A DNA stretch of 64,000 bases from CAVUAF01 sp963739375 (GTDB taxonomy: Bacteria > Acidobacteriota > Terriglobia > Terriglobales > Acidobacteriaceae): contig CAVUAF010000021.1 in assembly GCA_963739375.1 (NCBI GenBank), positions 4,720 through 68,719 on the forward strand, given 5' to 3'. Both the position numbers and the translations under genes were made by a program. Below, piece after piece: positions 1-9,155 of the stretch; within the stretch, counting starts at the first letter, position 1; each line of letters starts with the position of its first letter. Below the pieces are notes generated by a model, which was not told where the DNA came from, did no database searches, and was given only the letters and a program-made list of their open reading frames with translations.

Positions 1-306
1 CCCCGCCTGGTCGAGCTGCACTGGGGCCCCGGCTATCCCGCGGCGCGTACCTCGATGGAGCTGCCCATCGTCCGCGCCGTCGTCGGCGCCATCGAGCAGA
101 CGCTCGGCTCGCCCATCGTCAAGCTGCCCATGCTCGGCGGCAGCGTCCCCATGTACCTGTTTACCGACGTGCTCCACACCCCGGTGATCGGCGTGCCCAT
201 CGCCAACCATGACGACAACCAGCACGCCGCCAACGAAAATTTGCGCATCCAGAACCTGTGGGACGGGATCGAAATATTCGCGGGGATTTTGACGGGGGTG
301 CAGTGA
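1..306 (+). CDS. M20-family metallopeptidase, C-terminal fragment
   Basis: Only the last 101 residues are present; the reading frame is open from the window edge. The segment has the late landmarks of M20 di- and aminopeptidases: a Gly-Gly-Ser turn (GGSVPMYLF) followed by PIANHDDNQHAANENLR, where a His and an Asn-Glu pair close the metal/substrate site in this family. M20 enzymes hydrolyse short peptides or N-acyl amino acids using one or two zinc ions. The catalytic N-terminal half lies outside the window, so substrate class cannot be judged. The family call rests on this C-terminal signature alone. Confidence 0.6.
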   Translation, partial: PRLVELHWGPGYPAARTSMELPIVRAVVGAIEQTLGSPIVKLPMLGGSVPMYLFTDVLHTPVIGVPIANHDDNQHAANENLRIQNLWDGIEIFAGILTGVQ

Positions 307-310
307 AGGC

Positions 311-445
311 GCTTTCCGCTCTCCGCCTTCTGCTCTCCGCTCAGGATGACAACGCGACGTAATCGCATGGGACGGACAGCGGAGAGCAGAACGCGGACAG
401 CGCCTTTGCCAGCAGCGAGCAGCTAGCAGCCATCAGCCAACACCA
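311..445. repeat. Heptamer arrays, inverted arms plus a third array
   Basis: The spacer between the M20 gene and msrA is almost entirely built of degenerate 7-base units. Positions 311-345 are five units of the form GCTCTCC. Positions 374-401 are four units of the reverse-complement form GGAGAGC, so the two blocks can pair across a 28-base loop. Positions 411-445 form a third array of AGCAGCT-like units. The arrays stop shortly before the msrA start codon and probably lie in its 5' leader or in the preceding 3' end. Confidence 0.75.
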
Positions 446-462
446 ACGACTGAGGAGACAAC

Positions 463-936
463 ATGCCACAACTCGCCACCTTTGCCGCCGGGTGCTTTTG
501 GGGGGTAGAGGCCGATTTCCGCGAGCTGCCGGGCGTGCTCGACGCGGCCGCCGGCTACATGGGCGGCACGCTCGACAACCCAACCTACAAAGACGTCTGC
601 ACCGACCGCACCGGCCACGCCGAGGTCGTGCAGGTGACCTTCGACCCCGCCAAGGTCGGTTACGAGCACCTGGTGGAGGCCTTCTATAAGCTGCACGATC
701 CCACGCAACTCAACCGCCAGGGGCCGGACCACGGCACGCAGTACCGCAGCGTCATCTTCTTCCACACGCCGGAGCAGGAGACGGCCGCGCGCGCCGCGAA
801 AGAAAAGCTCGAACAGTCAAAGCGCTTCCCACGCCCCATCGTGACGCAAATCGTTCCCGCCGCCGCCTTCTGGCGCGCCGAGGACTACCACCAGCGCTAC
901 CTGGAAAAGCGCGGCCTCCGCCACTGCCACATCTAA
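463..936 (+). CDS. msrA: Peptide methionine sulfoxide reductase MsrA
   Basis: This is a 157-residue protein of normal length for the family. It reduces the S-epimer of methionine sulfoxide, free or in proteins, and so repairs oxidised proteins. The catalytic GCFWG motif is at residues 10-14 with Cys11 as nucleophile, followed by the family-typical GY-MGG and GHAEVV segments. A C-terminal Cys at about residue 155 (HCHI) could be the resolving cysteine. The ATG start has a GAGGAG Shine-Dalgarno sequence a few bases upstream. No MsrB domain or neighbour is present. The gene stands alone and converges on the minus-strand peptidase block downstream. Confidence 0.95.
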   Translation: MPQLATFAAGCFWGVEADFRELPGVLDAAAGYMGGTLDNPTYKDVCTDRTGHAEVVQVTFDPAKVGYEHLVEAFYKLHDPTQLNRQGPDHGTQYRSVIFFHTPEQETAARAAKEKLEQSKRFPRPIVTQIVPAAAFWRAEDYHQRYLEKRGLRHCHI

Positions 937-985
937 GGCAAGAGTAATAAGGCAAGAGTCAGGCTGACCTCCTGCCCGTGTTTTC

Positions 986-3262
986 TTACTTCGCCGTTGC
1001 CGCCACGTCCCGATACGCCGCCACATCGCGTCCCTGCAGCCATTTGTCCATCCAGGAGACGATGTGCTGGAGCCGCTCGATGCGGTGCCACGGCTGCCCC
1101 GAGCGCGAGAGTTCGTGCGATTCGCCGGGGAAGCGCACCATCACGGTGGGCCGCTTCAGGTACTTCAGCGCGCGAAACATCATCTCGCCGCCCGCGCCCG
1201 GCGGCGTGCGGTAGTCCGCCTCGCCCAGCACGAACATGATCGGCGTCTTGACGTTGCGGATGTAGGTGATCGGTGAGCGCGCCTTGAAGTCGGCTTCCTG
1301 GTCGAAGGGCGCGCCCCGGAACCACGAGGGCTGGAACTGCGAGAAGTCGGCGGTGTACCACCAATCCGCCCAGTCGGCGATGTCGCGCTGCGCCACCGCT
1401 GCCGCAAACCGGTCGGTGTGCCCCACCACCCAGTTGGTCAGCAGCCCGCCGCCCGAGCCGCCCGTCACTCCCAGCTTGGCGGGATCGATGTATCCCTTCT
1501 TCACGACCTCGTCCACGCCCAGCATCAGGTCTTTGAAGTCGTCGCCGGGATAGTGGTACTGGATGATGTTCCCGAACTCCTGCCCGTAGCTGGTCGAGCC
1601 GCGCGGGTTCGGATACAGCACCACGTAGCCCTTCGCCGCCATCCACTGGAACTCGTGGTCGAAGACGTAGCCGTAGGCCGAGTGCGGCCCGCCGTGAATG
1701 TCGAGGATGAGCGGGTACTTCTTCGCCGGATCGAAGTCCGGCGGCTTCTGCACCCACGCCTGGATCTTCTTGGCGTCGAAGCTGGGGTACCAGATCTCTT
1801 CCGGCTCGGTGAGGTTGAGCTGCGCCAGCAGCTTTTCGTTGATGTTGGTGAGGCGGCGCGCCTCGCCGTGTCCGAAGACGAAGAGGTCGCCAATGAGCGT
1901 GGGGGTGGAGAGCGTCACCACGAAGCGGCCGTCGCCGGCGCTGCGGAACTGCTCGATGGCGTGATTCCCCTGCGTGTATTGGCGGAGGAGGTGGGCGATT
2001 TCGGTGGCGGCGCCGGTCGCGGCGTCGAACTGGTAGAGGTTGGCGCGCCCCTCCTTCGCCACCACGTCAATGATGGCTCGCCCATCGCTCGTCCAGATGG
2101 GCCGCGACTGGCCTCCGGCGCGCGGCGGCCCATTGTCGCCGCCCACACCCGAGCCCACGTCGTAGTCGAAATTTGCGGTCAGGTTCTTCGGCGTGCCGCC
2201 GTTGACATCCATGACCCACAGATCGGGCTCGGTGTACGACTGCACCTGCGGCCCGCGGGCGGCGCCGCGGAACGCCAGTCTCGTGCCGTCGGGACTGAGC
2301 GTCAGCCCATTGGCCCCGAAGTCGAGTTGCGTGACCTTGCGCGCTTCGCCGCCGCTTGCCGGAACCGACCAGATCGTCGTCGTCGGCAGCTCGTAGTACG
2401 GCTCGTCCACGTGCGTCGAGGTGAAGTAAATCTGGCTGCCGTCGCGCGCCCACAGCGGCTGCCCGTCCTCAAACTTGCCGCTGGTGAGCTGCTTCGGCGT
2501 GGGCGGATCGTCGAATACCTCGGGCACGCTCACCACCCAGAGGTGGTTGGGATGCGTGGGATCGAGATACCCGCCGCCGTTGGTGCGATACACCGCGCGC
2601 GTGATCACGCGCACGTCGCTCTCGTGTTCCGGGTTGAACGCGGAAGTTTCGCCGCCGGCCTCTTCCTCGCGCGCCGCCGGCGCTCCCGCGCCGCGCGGTC
2701 CGCTCGCCGCCTGGGCTGCCCGCCGCTGCCGCCGCTGGTCGTCGGCCGTGGTGTCGCTCTGGAAGACAATCCGCGTCCCCTCCGGCGACCACACCGGGTT
2801 GCCCGCGCCTCGCGCCAGGTTGGTCAGTGCCTGGGCCTCGCCACCCGCCAGCGACAACACGTAAATCTGCGCGCGCGGGCCGCCACGGCCGGCGGCCTCA
2901 CCCGGCTGGCCAGGCTGCGCCTCGGGGGCGCGCACGAAGGCCAGGCGCTTGCCGTCGGGCGACCAGCGCGGCGTCGCATCCCGCTTGCTGCTCGTCAGCC
3001 GTTGCGGCTCGCCGCCGCTCGTGGACACCATCCACAGCGAGGTGTCGTAGTTGTCCTTGCGGTCATTGACCGTGATCCGCACGAAGACCACGCGCGACCC
3101 GTCGGGCGACACCTGTGGATCGCCGATCCAGTTGAACTGGAAGAGGTCTTTTTCCGTGATCGCGCGTTTGCCCCCCGGCGCGGCTTGCGCGAAGGCGAAA
3201 AGGAACGAGGCCAGGACGGCGAGCGGGACCACGAGAGCAGCACGCTTGCGCAACATCGGCAC
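986..3262 (-). CDS. Secreted S9 prolyl oligopeptidase-family peptidase
   Basis: The protein has 758 residues. An N-terminal signal peptide (basic MLRKR then a hydrophobic stretch ending FAFAQAAPG) predicts export. Residues from about 40 to 480 hold repeated TolB/PD40-like blades (SPDGSRVVFV, SPDGKRLAFV, SPDGTRLAF), forming a propeller over the active site. The C-terminal alpha/beta hydrolase has the nucleophile motif GGSGGG near residue 600, Asp in GEADYR near 685 and His in GESHEL near 717, a complete Ser-Asp-His triad. Such enzymes cleave short peptides, often after proline or as dipeptidyl peptidases; the exact specificity cannot be read. It lies downstream of the SPFH gene on the same strand. 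A Gly/Ala/Arg-rich stretch around residue 190 looks like a low-complexity insert. Confidence 0.9.
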   Translation of the reverse strand: MPMLRKRAALVVPLAVLASFLFAFAQAAPGGKRAITEKDLFQFNWIGDPQVSPDGSRVVFVRITVNDRKDNYDTSLWMVSTSGGEPQRLTSSKRDATPRWSPDGKRLAFVRAPEAQPGQPGEAAGRGGPRAQIYVLSLAGGEAQALTNLARGAGNPVWSPEGTRIVFQSDTTADDQRRQRRAAQAASGPRGAGAPAAREEEAGGETSAFNPEHESDVRVITRAVYRTNGGGYLDPTHPNHLWVVSVPEVFDDPPTPKQLTSGKFEDGQPLWARDGSQIYFTSTHVDEPYYELPTTTIWSVPASGGEARKVTQLDFGANGLTLSPDGTRLAFRGAARGPQVQSYTEPDLWVMDVNGGTPKNLTANFDYDVGSGVGGDNGPPRAGGQSRPIWTSDGRAIIDVVAKEGRANLYQFDAATGAATEIAHLLRQYTQGNHAIEQFRSAGDGRFVVTLSTPTLIGDLFVFGHGEARRLTNINEKLLAQLNLTEPEEIWYPSFDAKKIQAWVQKPPDFDPAKKYPLILDIHGGPHSAYGYVFDHEFQWMAAKGYVVLYPNPRGSTSYGQEFGNIIQYHYPGDDFKDLMLGVDEVVKKGYIDPAKLGVTGGSGGGLLTNWVVGHTDRFAAAVAQRDIADWADWWYTADFSQFQPSWFRGAPFDQEADFKARSPITYIRNVKTPIMFVLGEADYRTPPGAGGEMMFRALKYLKRPTVMVRFPGESHELSRSGQPWHRIERLQHIVSWMDKWLQGRDVAAYRDVAATAK

Positions 3263-3381
3263 CTCCGAGAGTCGCCCTTTATAGCAGGGAAGCGCATGGG
3301 GTGAGAAGTTTCAGCGGCAAAAGCATCCCGAGCGCAGCCAGGGATCGCCTCGCTACGCTCGGGATTGTCTTGGTGATCCGG

Positions 3382-4329
3382 CTATCGGTTTCCCGCCGCG
3401 CCGCCGCTTGCCGCGGCCTCGGAGCTCCGCTCCTGCGCGCTGGCCCCCACCATGATTGCGTTCTGGATCTGCGCGAAGAAGTCGGGCATGGCGCCGGGCG
3501 AGTGCGGCAGCAGGATAGTGTTGCTGCGCGCCTGCGCCCCGATCTCTTTCAGCGTGTCGAAGTACTGCGTCATCAGCACCAGCGCCATGACGTCGCGCGC
3601 CGAAGCGCCTTCCACACTCTCCTTGAAGGCTTCCACCGACTCGCGCAGCCCGCTGATGATGGCCTTACGCTGGTCGGCGATGCCCTTGCCCTGCAGGGCC
3701 TTGCTCTCGGCTTCCGCCTCGGCCTGCTTCACTTTCAGGATTTTCTCGGCCTCGCCCCGTGCCGTCGCCGCCACCTGCTCGCGCTGCGCCGCGTTGATGT
3801 CATTCATCGCCGACTTCACCTTGTCGTCGGGCATGACGTCGATCACCAGCGCCTTGATGATGGTGTAACCGAAGTCGGTCATCACCGTCGCCAGCTCCTG
3901 CTTCACCGCGTTGGCGATGTTGTCCTTCTGTTCGAACACCTCGTCCACCAGCAGCTTCGGCACCTGCGAGCGCACCGAGTCGAAGACGTAGCTGGTGATC
4001 TGCTCCTGCGGGTTCTGCAGCCGGTAGAACGCCGCGTACACCTTCTCCGCCAGCACCTGGTACTGCACCGAGACCAGCACCTTGACGAAGACGTTGTCCT
4101 TGGTCTTGGTCTCGACCTCGACGCGGAACTGCTGCACCTTCATGTTCAGCTTGCCCGCGACCTTTTCTATCCACGGCAGTTTGAAGTTCAGGCCCGGCCC
4201 GGCCACGCGCGCAAACTTCCCCAGCCGCTGGATGACCGCCATCTCCGCCTGCGTCACCGTGAAGAACCCGCCAAAAAACGTGAAGATGCCGAACAGCACC
4301 ACCAGGATGACAAACCAGAAGCCGATCAT
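3382..4329 (-). CDS. SPFH/Band 7 (stomatin-like) membrane protein
   Basis: The protein has 315 residues. The start is the ATG in front of IGFWFV, chosen because a strong GGAGGAGG sequence sits 6-13 bases upstream; a longer reading of ten extra basic residues lacks one. One N-terminal transmembrane segment is followed by the SPFH domain (VTQAEMAVIQRLGKF, then KVAGKLNMKVQQFRVEVETKTKDN) and a coiled-coil region rich in Ala/Glu/Lys (QREQVAATARGEAEKI). The C-terminal part resembles stomatin/SlpA-type proteins. Members oligomerise at membranes and organise microdomains or regulate proteases. It is flanked by gpmI upstream and an S9 peptidase downstream on the same strand. No NfeD partner is seen next to it. 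Confidence 0.9.
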   Translation of the reverse strand: MIGFWFVILVVLFGIFTFFGGFFTVTQAEMAVIQRLGKFARVAGPGLNFKLPWIEKVAGKLNMKVQQFRVEVETKTKDNVFVKVLVSVQYQVLAEKVYAAFYRLQNPQEQITSYVFDSVRSQVPKLLVDEVFEQKDNIANAVKQELATVMTDFGYTIIKALVIDVMPDDKVKSAMNDINAAQREQVAATARGEAEKILKVKQAEAEAESKALQGKGIADQRKAIISGLRESVEAFKESVEGASARDVMALVLMTQYFDTLKEIGAQARSNTILLPHSPGAMPDFFAQIQNAIMVGASAQERSSEAAASGGAAGNR

Positions 4330-4446
4330 TTCTCGCCTCCTCCGCGCCTGCACCCGCAAGCGCCTCTCTGACGCCGCTTTGAGCGTGCCGATTATCTACT
4401 GAGAGGAAAAAAGTGCAAGCGGATTTCGCGAGATTGCCGCACTGCT

Positions 4447-4532
4447 GAACTGCGGAATTGCAGAATTGCAGATGCCGCGCGCCCGCGGCTATTCCGGCAG
4501 TTCCGCAGTTCGGCAATCCGGCAATTGTTGCG
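4447..4532. repeat. Octamer arrays in inverted arms
   Basis: In the gpmI-SPFH spacer, 4447-4478 reads as four 8-base units like GAATTGCA, and 4501-4532 as four units like TTCGGCAA. The two arms are partly complementary (CTGCAATTC against GGCAATTC-like steps) and are separated by a GC-rich palindromic core. This is the same kind of element as the 7-base arrays elsewhere in the window but with an 8-base period. Confidence 0.6.
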
Positions 4533-4548
4533 GGGTCTCGGCTGCGAA

Positions 4549-6156
4549 CTACGCCGGGCGCACGATCAGGCTCCGCCCGGTCATCTCTTTTGGTTGGCCG
4601 ATGGACAGCAGATCCAGCATCGTCGGCGCGATGTCCCGCAGCGCGCCGTCGGGGCGCAGGCGGAACGTCTTGGCGTCCTCGCTGGCCACGATCAGGGGCA
4701 CGGGATTGGTGGTGTGGGCGGTGTGGGGCCCGCCGGTTGCGGGATCGATCATCATCTCGGCATTGCCGTGGTCGGCGGTCACCAGCAGCGCGCCGCCGTG
4801 TTGCCGCACCGCATCGTAGATGCGCTGCAGGCACGCGTCCACCGTCTCCACTGCCTTGATGGTCGGCGGAATTTTGCCCGAGTGCCCCACCATGTCCGCG
4901 TTGGCAAAGTTCACGATCACCACGTCAAATGCCGTGTCGTTCACCGCTTTGGTCACCGCCTCGGCGATGCCCGCGGCGCTCATCTCCGGCTGCAGATCGT
5001 AGGTCGCGACCTTGGGCGAGGGCACCAGCACCCGCTCTTCGCCGGGGAAAGGCTGCTCCACGCCACCGTTGAAGAAGTAGGTGACGTGCGCATACTTCTC
5101 CGTCTCCGCCACCCGCAGGTTGCGCATCTGCTGCTGCCCCATAATATTCGCCAGGATGTTCTCCAGCGCCTCCGGCGGCACCACGTGCGGCAGCGTGAAC
5201 TGCTTGTCGTAACGCGTCATGCAGACGTAGCTCAGGTGGCGCGGCACGCGCTCGCGCGGCAGGATCGCGTCCAGGCCCGCGGCGTCCGGCAGTTCGCGCC
5301 CACCCTGCGGCGAAAGTCCCGACTCGCGCGCCAGCGCCCGCGTGATCTGCCGTGCCCGGTCGGCGCGGAAATTGAAATTGATGACCGAATCGTCGTCGCG
5401 AACCGTCGCCACCGCCTGCCCGTTCGCCTCCGTCACCACGAACGGCACGATGAACTCGTCCGTCACCTCTCGGTTGTACGATTCCTTGATGCCCGCTACC
5501 GGGTCGGTGAAGCGCGCGGCCTCGCCATTGCCCCCTACCATCACGTTGAACGCTTTGGCAATCCGCTCCCAGCGCCGGTCGCGGTCCATGGCGTAGTAGC
5601 GGCCGCTCACCGACGCCACCCGCCCCACGTTCACTTCCCGCATCTTCTGCTGCAGTTGCTGCATGTACCCGGCGCCGTTGGTGGGCAGGGTGTCGCGCCC
5701 GTCCATGAACGCATGCACGAAGACGCGCTCCACGCCCTGCTCCCGCGCCATGCGCAGCAACGCGTACAAGTGGTTCTGCTGCGAGTGCACGCCTCCGTCG
5801 CTCAGCAGGCCGCAGAGGTGCAGCCGCCGCCCGCCGCTGCGCGCGTTCTGCATGGCGGCCAGCAGCACCGGGTGGCGGAAGAACTCGCCGTTCTCGATCA
5901 TCAGGTCGAGCCGCGTGATGTCCATGTACACCACGCGCCCGGCGCCGATGTTCAGGTGCCCGACTTCGCTGTTGCCCATCTGCCCCTCGGGCAGCCCGAC
6001 GTAGCGCCCGCTGGTGTGGATCAGGGTGTTGGGCCACTCCGCCAGCAGGCGGTCGAAGGTGGGCTTACGCGCCAGCGAGATGGCGTTGGCATGCGACGGC
6101 GGTGCGTACCCCCAGCCGTCCAGGATGATCAGCACGAGAGGCTTCGGACGTGGCAT
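4549..6156 (-). CDS. gpmI: 2,3-bisphosphoglycerate-independent phosphoglycerate mutase
   Basis: The protein has 535 residues, slightly above the usual 510-515. It interconverts 3- and 2-phosphoglycerate in glycolysis/gluconeogenesis using two Mn ions and a phosphoserine intermediate. Visible motifs in order are LDGWG (metal Asp), GNSEVGH with the catalytic Ser near residue 67, HAFMDGRDT, RYYAMDRDRRW, NFRADRARQ and the C-terminal metal site TADHGNAEMM. The alkaline phosphatase-like core is complete. It is divergent from the kinase gene at 6233, with only 76 bases between the two starts, so the promoters must overlap. It is probably first in a loose minus-strand unit with the SPFH and S9 genes. 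Confidence 0.96.
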   Translation of the reverse strand: MPRPKPLVLIILDGWGYAPPSHANAISLARKPTFDRLLAEWPNTLIHTSGRYVGLPEGQMGNSEVGHLNIGAGRVVYMDITRLDLMIENGEFFRHPVLLAAMQNARSGGRRLHLCGLLSDGGVHSQQNHLYALLRMAREQGVERVFVHAFMDGRDTLPTNGAGYMQQLQQKMREVNVGRVASVSGRYYAMDRDRRWERIAKAFNVMVGGNGEAARFTDPVAGIKESYNREVTDEFIVPFVVTEANGQAVATVRDDDSVINFNFRADRARQITRALARESGLSPQGGRELPDAAGLDAILPRERVPRHLSYVCMTRYDKQFTLPHVVPPEALENILANIMGQQQMRNLRVAETEKYAHVTYFFNGGVEQPFPGEERVLVPSPKVATYDLQPEMSAAGIAEAVTKAVNDTAFDVVIVNFANADMVGHSGKIPPTIKAVETVDACLQRIYDAVRQHGGALLVTADHGNAEMMIDPATGGPHTAHTTNPVPLIVASEDAKTFRLRPDGALRDIAPTMLDLLSIGQPKEMTGRSLIVRPA

Positions 6157-6215
6157 AGCGAACCCGCGATTCTAAACGATTGCCGAACAGCCGCACCGCG
6201 GAACTCGTTCCCCGC

Positions 6216-6221
6216 TATAAT
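6216..6221 (+). promoter_or_regulatory. Putative -10 box of the kinase gene
   Basis: A perfect TATAAT sits 11 bases before the ATG at 6233. If it is the -10 element, the transcript would be nearly leaderless, and no Shine-Dalgarno sequence is seen before this ATG. No convincing -35 box is present at the expected distance. This is inference from sequence only. Confidence 0.45.
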
Positions 6222-6232
6222 GCTCGCACGTT

Positions 6233-8983
6233 ATGTCTCTCGCCTCGGGGTCAAGACTCGGTCCGTATGAGATTCTCGGTGCGCTCGGCGCGGGCGGCAT
6301 GGGCGAGGTTTATCGCGCCCGCGACACGCGGCTCGACCGCACCGTGGCCATCAAGGTCCTCTCTTCCGCGCTGACGTCCAACGCCGACGTCAAAGCGCGC
6401 TTCGAGCGCGAGGCTCGCGCCATCTCCCAGCTGCAGCATCCGCACATCTGCACCCTGCACGATGTGGGGCGCACGGAGATCGCGGGCGGGTCGCCCGCGT
6501 CCACCCAGGAAATTGATTACCTGGTAATGGAGTTTCTCGAGGGCGAGACGCTGGCGGAACGACTACGCAAAGGCGCGCTGCCGCTCGAGCAGGTGCTGAA
6601 GATCGGGATCGAAATCGCCGACGCGCTCGACAAAGCGCATCGCGCGGGCATCGTCCACCGCGATCTGAAGCCCGGCAACATCATGCTGACGAAGAGCGGC
6701 GCGAAGCTGCTGGATTTTGGGCTGGCCAAGCCGCTGAGCGCCATCGCTGCTGCCAGCGGCAGCGCCTCGGCGCCTCTGCTCTCTGCCGCGGTCACCCTGA
6801 CCAGTCCCAGCCCGGCGCATTCGCCCCTGACCAGCGCCGGCATGATCGTGGGCACGATTCAGTACATGTCGCCGGAGCAGATCGAGGGCAAGGACGCCGA
6901 CGCGCGCTCCGACATTTTCGCCTTCGGCGCCGTGCTCTACGAGATGGCGACGGGCAAGCGCGCTTTTGAAGGCAAATCGCAGCTCACCGTGGCCAGCGCG
7001 ATTCTCGAAAAAGATCCGGAACCGATTTCCAAGGTCCACCCGCTCCTGCCCGCCGAACTCGACCGCGTGGCCGCCACCTGCCTGGCGAAAAACCCCGACG
7101 ATCGCTTCGCCAGCGCCCACGACCTCAAGCTCGAGCTCGGCTGGGTCGCCGCCGCGCCGCGCCTGGCTGCCCCGGCGGAGAGCGCCGCGCCACGCTCCCG
7201 GTTCCCGCTGGCCTTACAACTCGCTGCTGCGGCCCTCCTGCTGGCGGTCGGCTTCCTGGCGAACTACGCGCTGCGCGGCAACCCGCAGCCGCAGGTGATC
7301 CACGCCGTCATTCCGACCACGGAAAAAATGGTGCTGGAGGCGACCGGCGACTTCGCCGGCCCGGTGGTGATTTCGCCCGACGGCACGCGCATCGCCTATG
7401 TCGCGCACGGCCAGGACAGCCCCAAGGCCATCTGGGTGCGCAGTCTCGATGCCGACACGCCGCAGCGCCTCGAGGGTACCGAAGGTGCGGCCTTCCCGTT
7501 CTGGTCGCCCGACAGCCGGTATCTCGCCTTTTTCGCCAACGAGAGGCTCAACAAGATCCCGGCGAGCGGCGGCCCGATCATCACCCTCGCCCCGGCGCCG
7601 CAGCCGCGCGGCGGTTCCTGGGGAAGGGACAACATCATCGTCTATGCTCCCGATTTCCAGGGAGCGCTCAGCCGCGTCAGTGCGCAGGGGGGACCGGCCG
7701 TACCGGTCACCAGGCTCGACACCTCCAAGCACACCACCCACCGCTGGCCGTGGTTCCTGCCCGACGGCAAGCACTTCCTCTATCTCGCCACCAACCACAA
7801 TGGGGGGGGGCACGAACAGAACGGCATCTACTTCGCCTCGCTCGATGGCCAGACCAATTCGCTCATTCTCCCCAGCGACTCCGCCGCGCAGTACGCTTCC
7901 GGCTATCTGCTGTTTCACGCGCAGAGCGCGCTGATGGCTCAGCCCTTCGATCCTGGCAGCGGCAGGCTCACGGGCGAACCCGCCGTCATCGCCAGCCATG
8001 TTCGCTACGACGGCGGAGTGTGGCGCACGGTGGCTTCCGCGTCGGAGACCGGCGTGCTGGCCTTCCAGGCCGGCTCCGCTGCCGCCGGGACCCGCCTCTA
8101 TTGGTACGACCGCGCCGGCAAGCTCCTCGGCCAACTGGGCAACCAGACCGCCTATCAGGATCCGCGCATCTCGCCTGACGGCCGCCGCGTTGCGGTCTCG
8201 GTCGGCGATCCGAACTCCGACATCTGGGTGTATGACCTGCAACGCAATGTCAGTACTCGCCTCACCTTTGACGCCAACGGCAACTTTGTTGCGCCCGCGT
8301 GGTCGCCCGACGGCAAGCGCATCGCCTACGGTTCCGGCTTTGCTGGTTCCGGTAAGGCAGGAACTCCGATCTATGTGCGCGCCAGTGACGGCAGCGGCGA
8401 AACCATCACCCTGGGCGGGGAAAGCGGCGTCGGCGCCAACTATCCGGCGTGGTCCCCCGATGGGGCCACCATCTATTACCAGCGCCTCTTCGGCCCCGTC
8501 GGCTGGAGCGTCTATGCCGTGCCGGTGAACGGCAGCGCCAAGCCGCACGTGGTGCTCGCGCCTCCCTCGCCGCAGGCCAACATCCAGTTCTATCGCATCT
8601 CGCCCGACGGACGCTGGGTGGCTTATCAGTCCAATGAATCGGGCCGCGCCGAGGTTTATGTCGCCCCCCTCGCCGGCGGCGGCGGCAAGTGGCAACTCTC
8701 CAACGGCGGCGGCAATTGGGTGGCGTGGCGCCGCGACTCGCGGGAAATCTTTTTCCTCGGTCCCGACCTCAAGATCTGTTCGGTCGCCTTCGACGGCCAG
8801 GGGGCGCAGCCGGTCATCGGCGCTCCCCAGCCCCTCTTCACGATCGACAATTCGGTGCTCCTCGGCAGCCTCTTCGATGTCTCGCCCGATGGCCAGCGCA
8901 TCCTGCTCAACGCCGTCCCACCGGAAGCCCCGTCACCCATCGAGCTGGTCGTCAACTGGCCCGCCGAACTGAAGAAAAAATAA
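6233..8983 (+). CDS. Membrane Ser/Thr protein kinase with TolB-like propeller
   Basis: The protein has 916 residues. The N-terminal Hanks-type kinase domain is complete: glycine loop GAGGMGEVY (19-27), ATP-anchoring Lys41, HRDLKPGN with catalytic Asp144, DFGLAK with metal Asp161, and an activation segment ending MSPEQ. A transmembrane helix near residues 323-345 leads to an extracytoplasmic region with repeated SPDG-type PD40 blades. This layout is common in acidobacteria and suggests a receptor kinase sensing an extracytoplasmic ligand. Oddity: residues near 84-92 (AGGSPASTQ) are encoded by a palindromic element (6482-6507) that also occurs in the aconitase-family gene at 57065. No partner phosphatase is adjacent. 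Confidence 0.92.
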   Translation: MSLASGSRLGPYEILGALGAGGMGEVYRARDTRLDRTVAIKVLSSALTSNADVKARFEREARAISQLQHPHICTLHDVGRTEIAGGSPASTQEIDYLVMEFLEGETLAERLRKGALPLEQVLKIGIEIADALDKAHRAGIVHRDLKPGNIMLTKSGAKLLDFGLAKPLSAIAAASGSASAPLLSAAVTLTSPSPAHSPLTSAGMIVGTIQYMSPEQIEGKDADARSDIFAFGAVLYEMATGKRAFEGKSQLTVASAILEKDPEPISKVHPLLPAELDRVAATCLAKNPDDRFASAHDLKLELGWVAAAPRLAAPAESAAPRSRFPLALQLAAAALLLAVGFLANYALRGNPQPQVIHAVIPTTEKMVLEATGDFAGPVVISPDGTRIAYVAHGQDSPKAIWVRSLDADTPQRLEGTEGAAFPFWSPDSRYLAFFANERLNKIPASGGPIITLAPAPQPRGGSWGRDNIIVYAPDFQGALSRVSAQGGPAVPVTRLDTSKHTTHRWPWFLPDGKHFLYLATNHNGGGHEQNGIYFASLDGQTNSLILPSDSAAQYASGYLLFHAQSALMAQPFDPGSGRLTGEPAVIASHVRYDGGVWRTVASASETGVLAFQAGSAAAGTRLYWYDRAGKLLGQLGNQTAYQDPRISPDGRRVAVSVGDPNSDIWVYDLQRNVSTRLTFDANGNFVAPAWSPDGKRIAYGSGFAGSGKAGTPIYVRASDGSGETITLGGESGVGANYPAWSPDGATIYYQRLFGPVGWSVYAVPVNGSAKPHVVLAPPSPQANIQFYRISPDGRWVAYQSNESGRAEVYVAPLAGGGGKWQLSNGGGNWVAWRRDSREIFFLGPDLKICSVAFDGQGAQPVIGAPQPLFTIDNSVLLGSLFDVSPDGQRILLNAVPPEAPSPIELVVNWPAELKKK
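6482..6507. repeat. Palindromic element inside the kinase gene
   Basis: The element has the arms GCGGGCG and CGCCCGC followed by GTCCACCCA. It matches 57065-57090 in the aconitase-family gene at 25 of 26 bases, in the same reading frame, and a shorter copy lies at 9096-9116 in a spacer. It sits between kinase strands where loop length can vary, consistent with a tolerated insertion. Confidence 0.75.
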
Positions 8984-9155
8984 CCATCCTTGGTTGTCAT
9001 CCCGCGCGCCGCGAGGGATCTGCTGCTTAGTTCCGCGCTTTCGCCATCCGGCGCTTGCGCAATCAAATAACGCCGCACGGACGTGACCTGGGGAGGCGGG
9101 CAAGTCGCCCGCGTCCCCGTGCTAAACTCGCGCAACTTCTCTGCGAGCCAAAACG
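8984..9155. repeat. Spacer with two dispersed repeat fragments
   Basis: The 172-base kinase-recN spacer holds a copy, in reverse orientation, of the AGATCCCTCGC...GGGATGACAA repeat family near 8995-9030. It also holds a 21-base copy of the GCGGGC-AAG-TCGCCCGC palindrome at 9096-9116. No gene or clear terminator is seen. Confidence 0.55.

Noticed and set aside
311..445. Tandem arrays considered as CRISPR
   Set aside because: Units of 7-8 bases without spacers, and no cas genes anywhere in the window.
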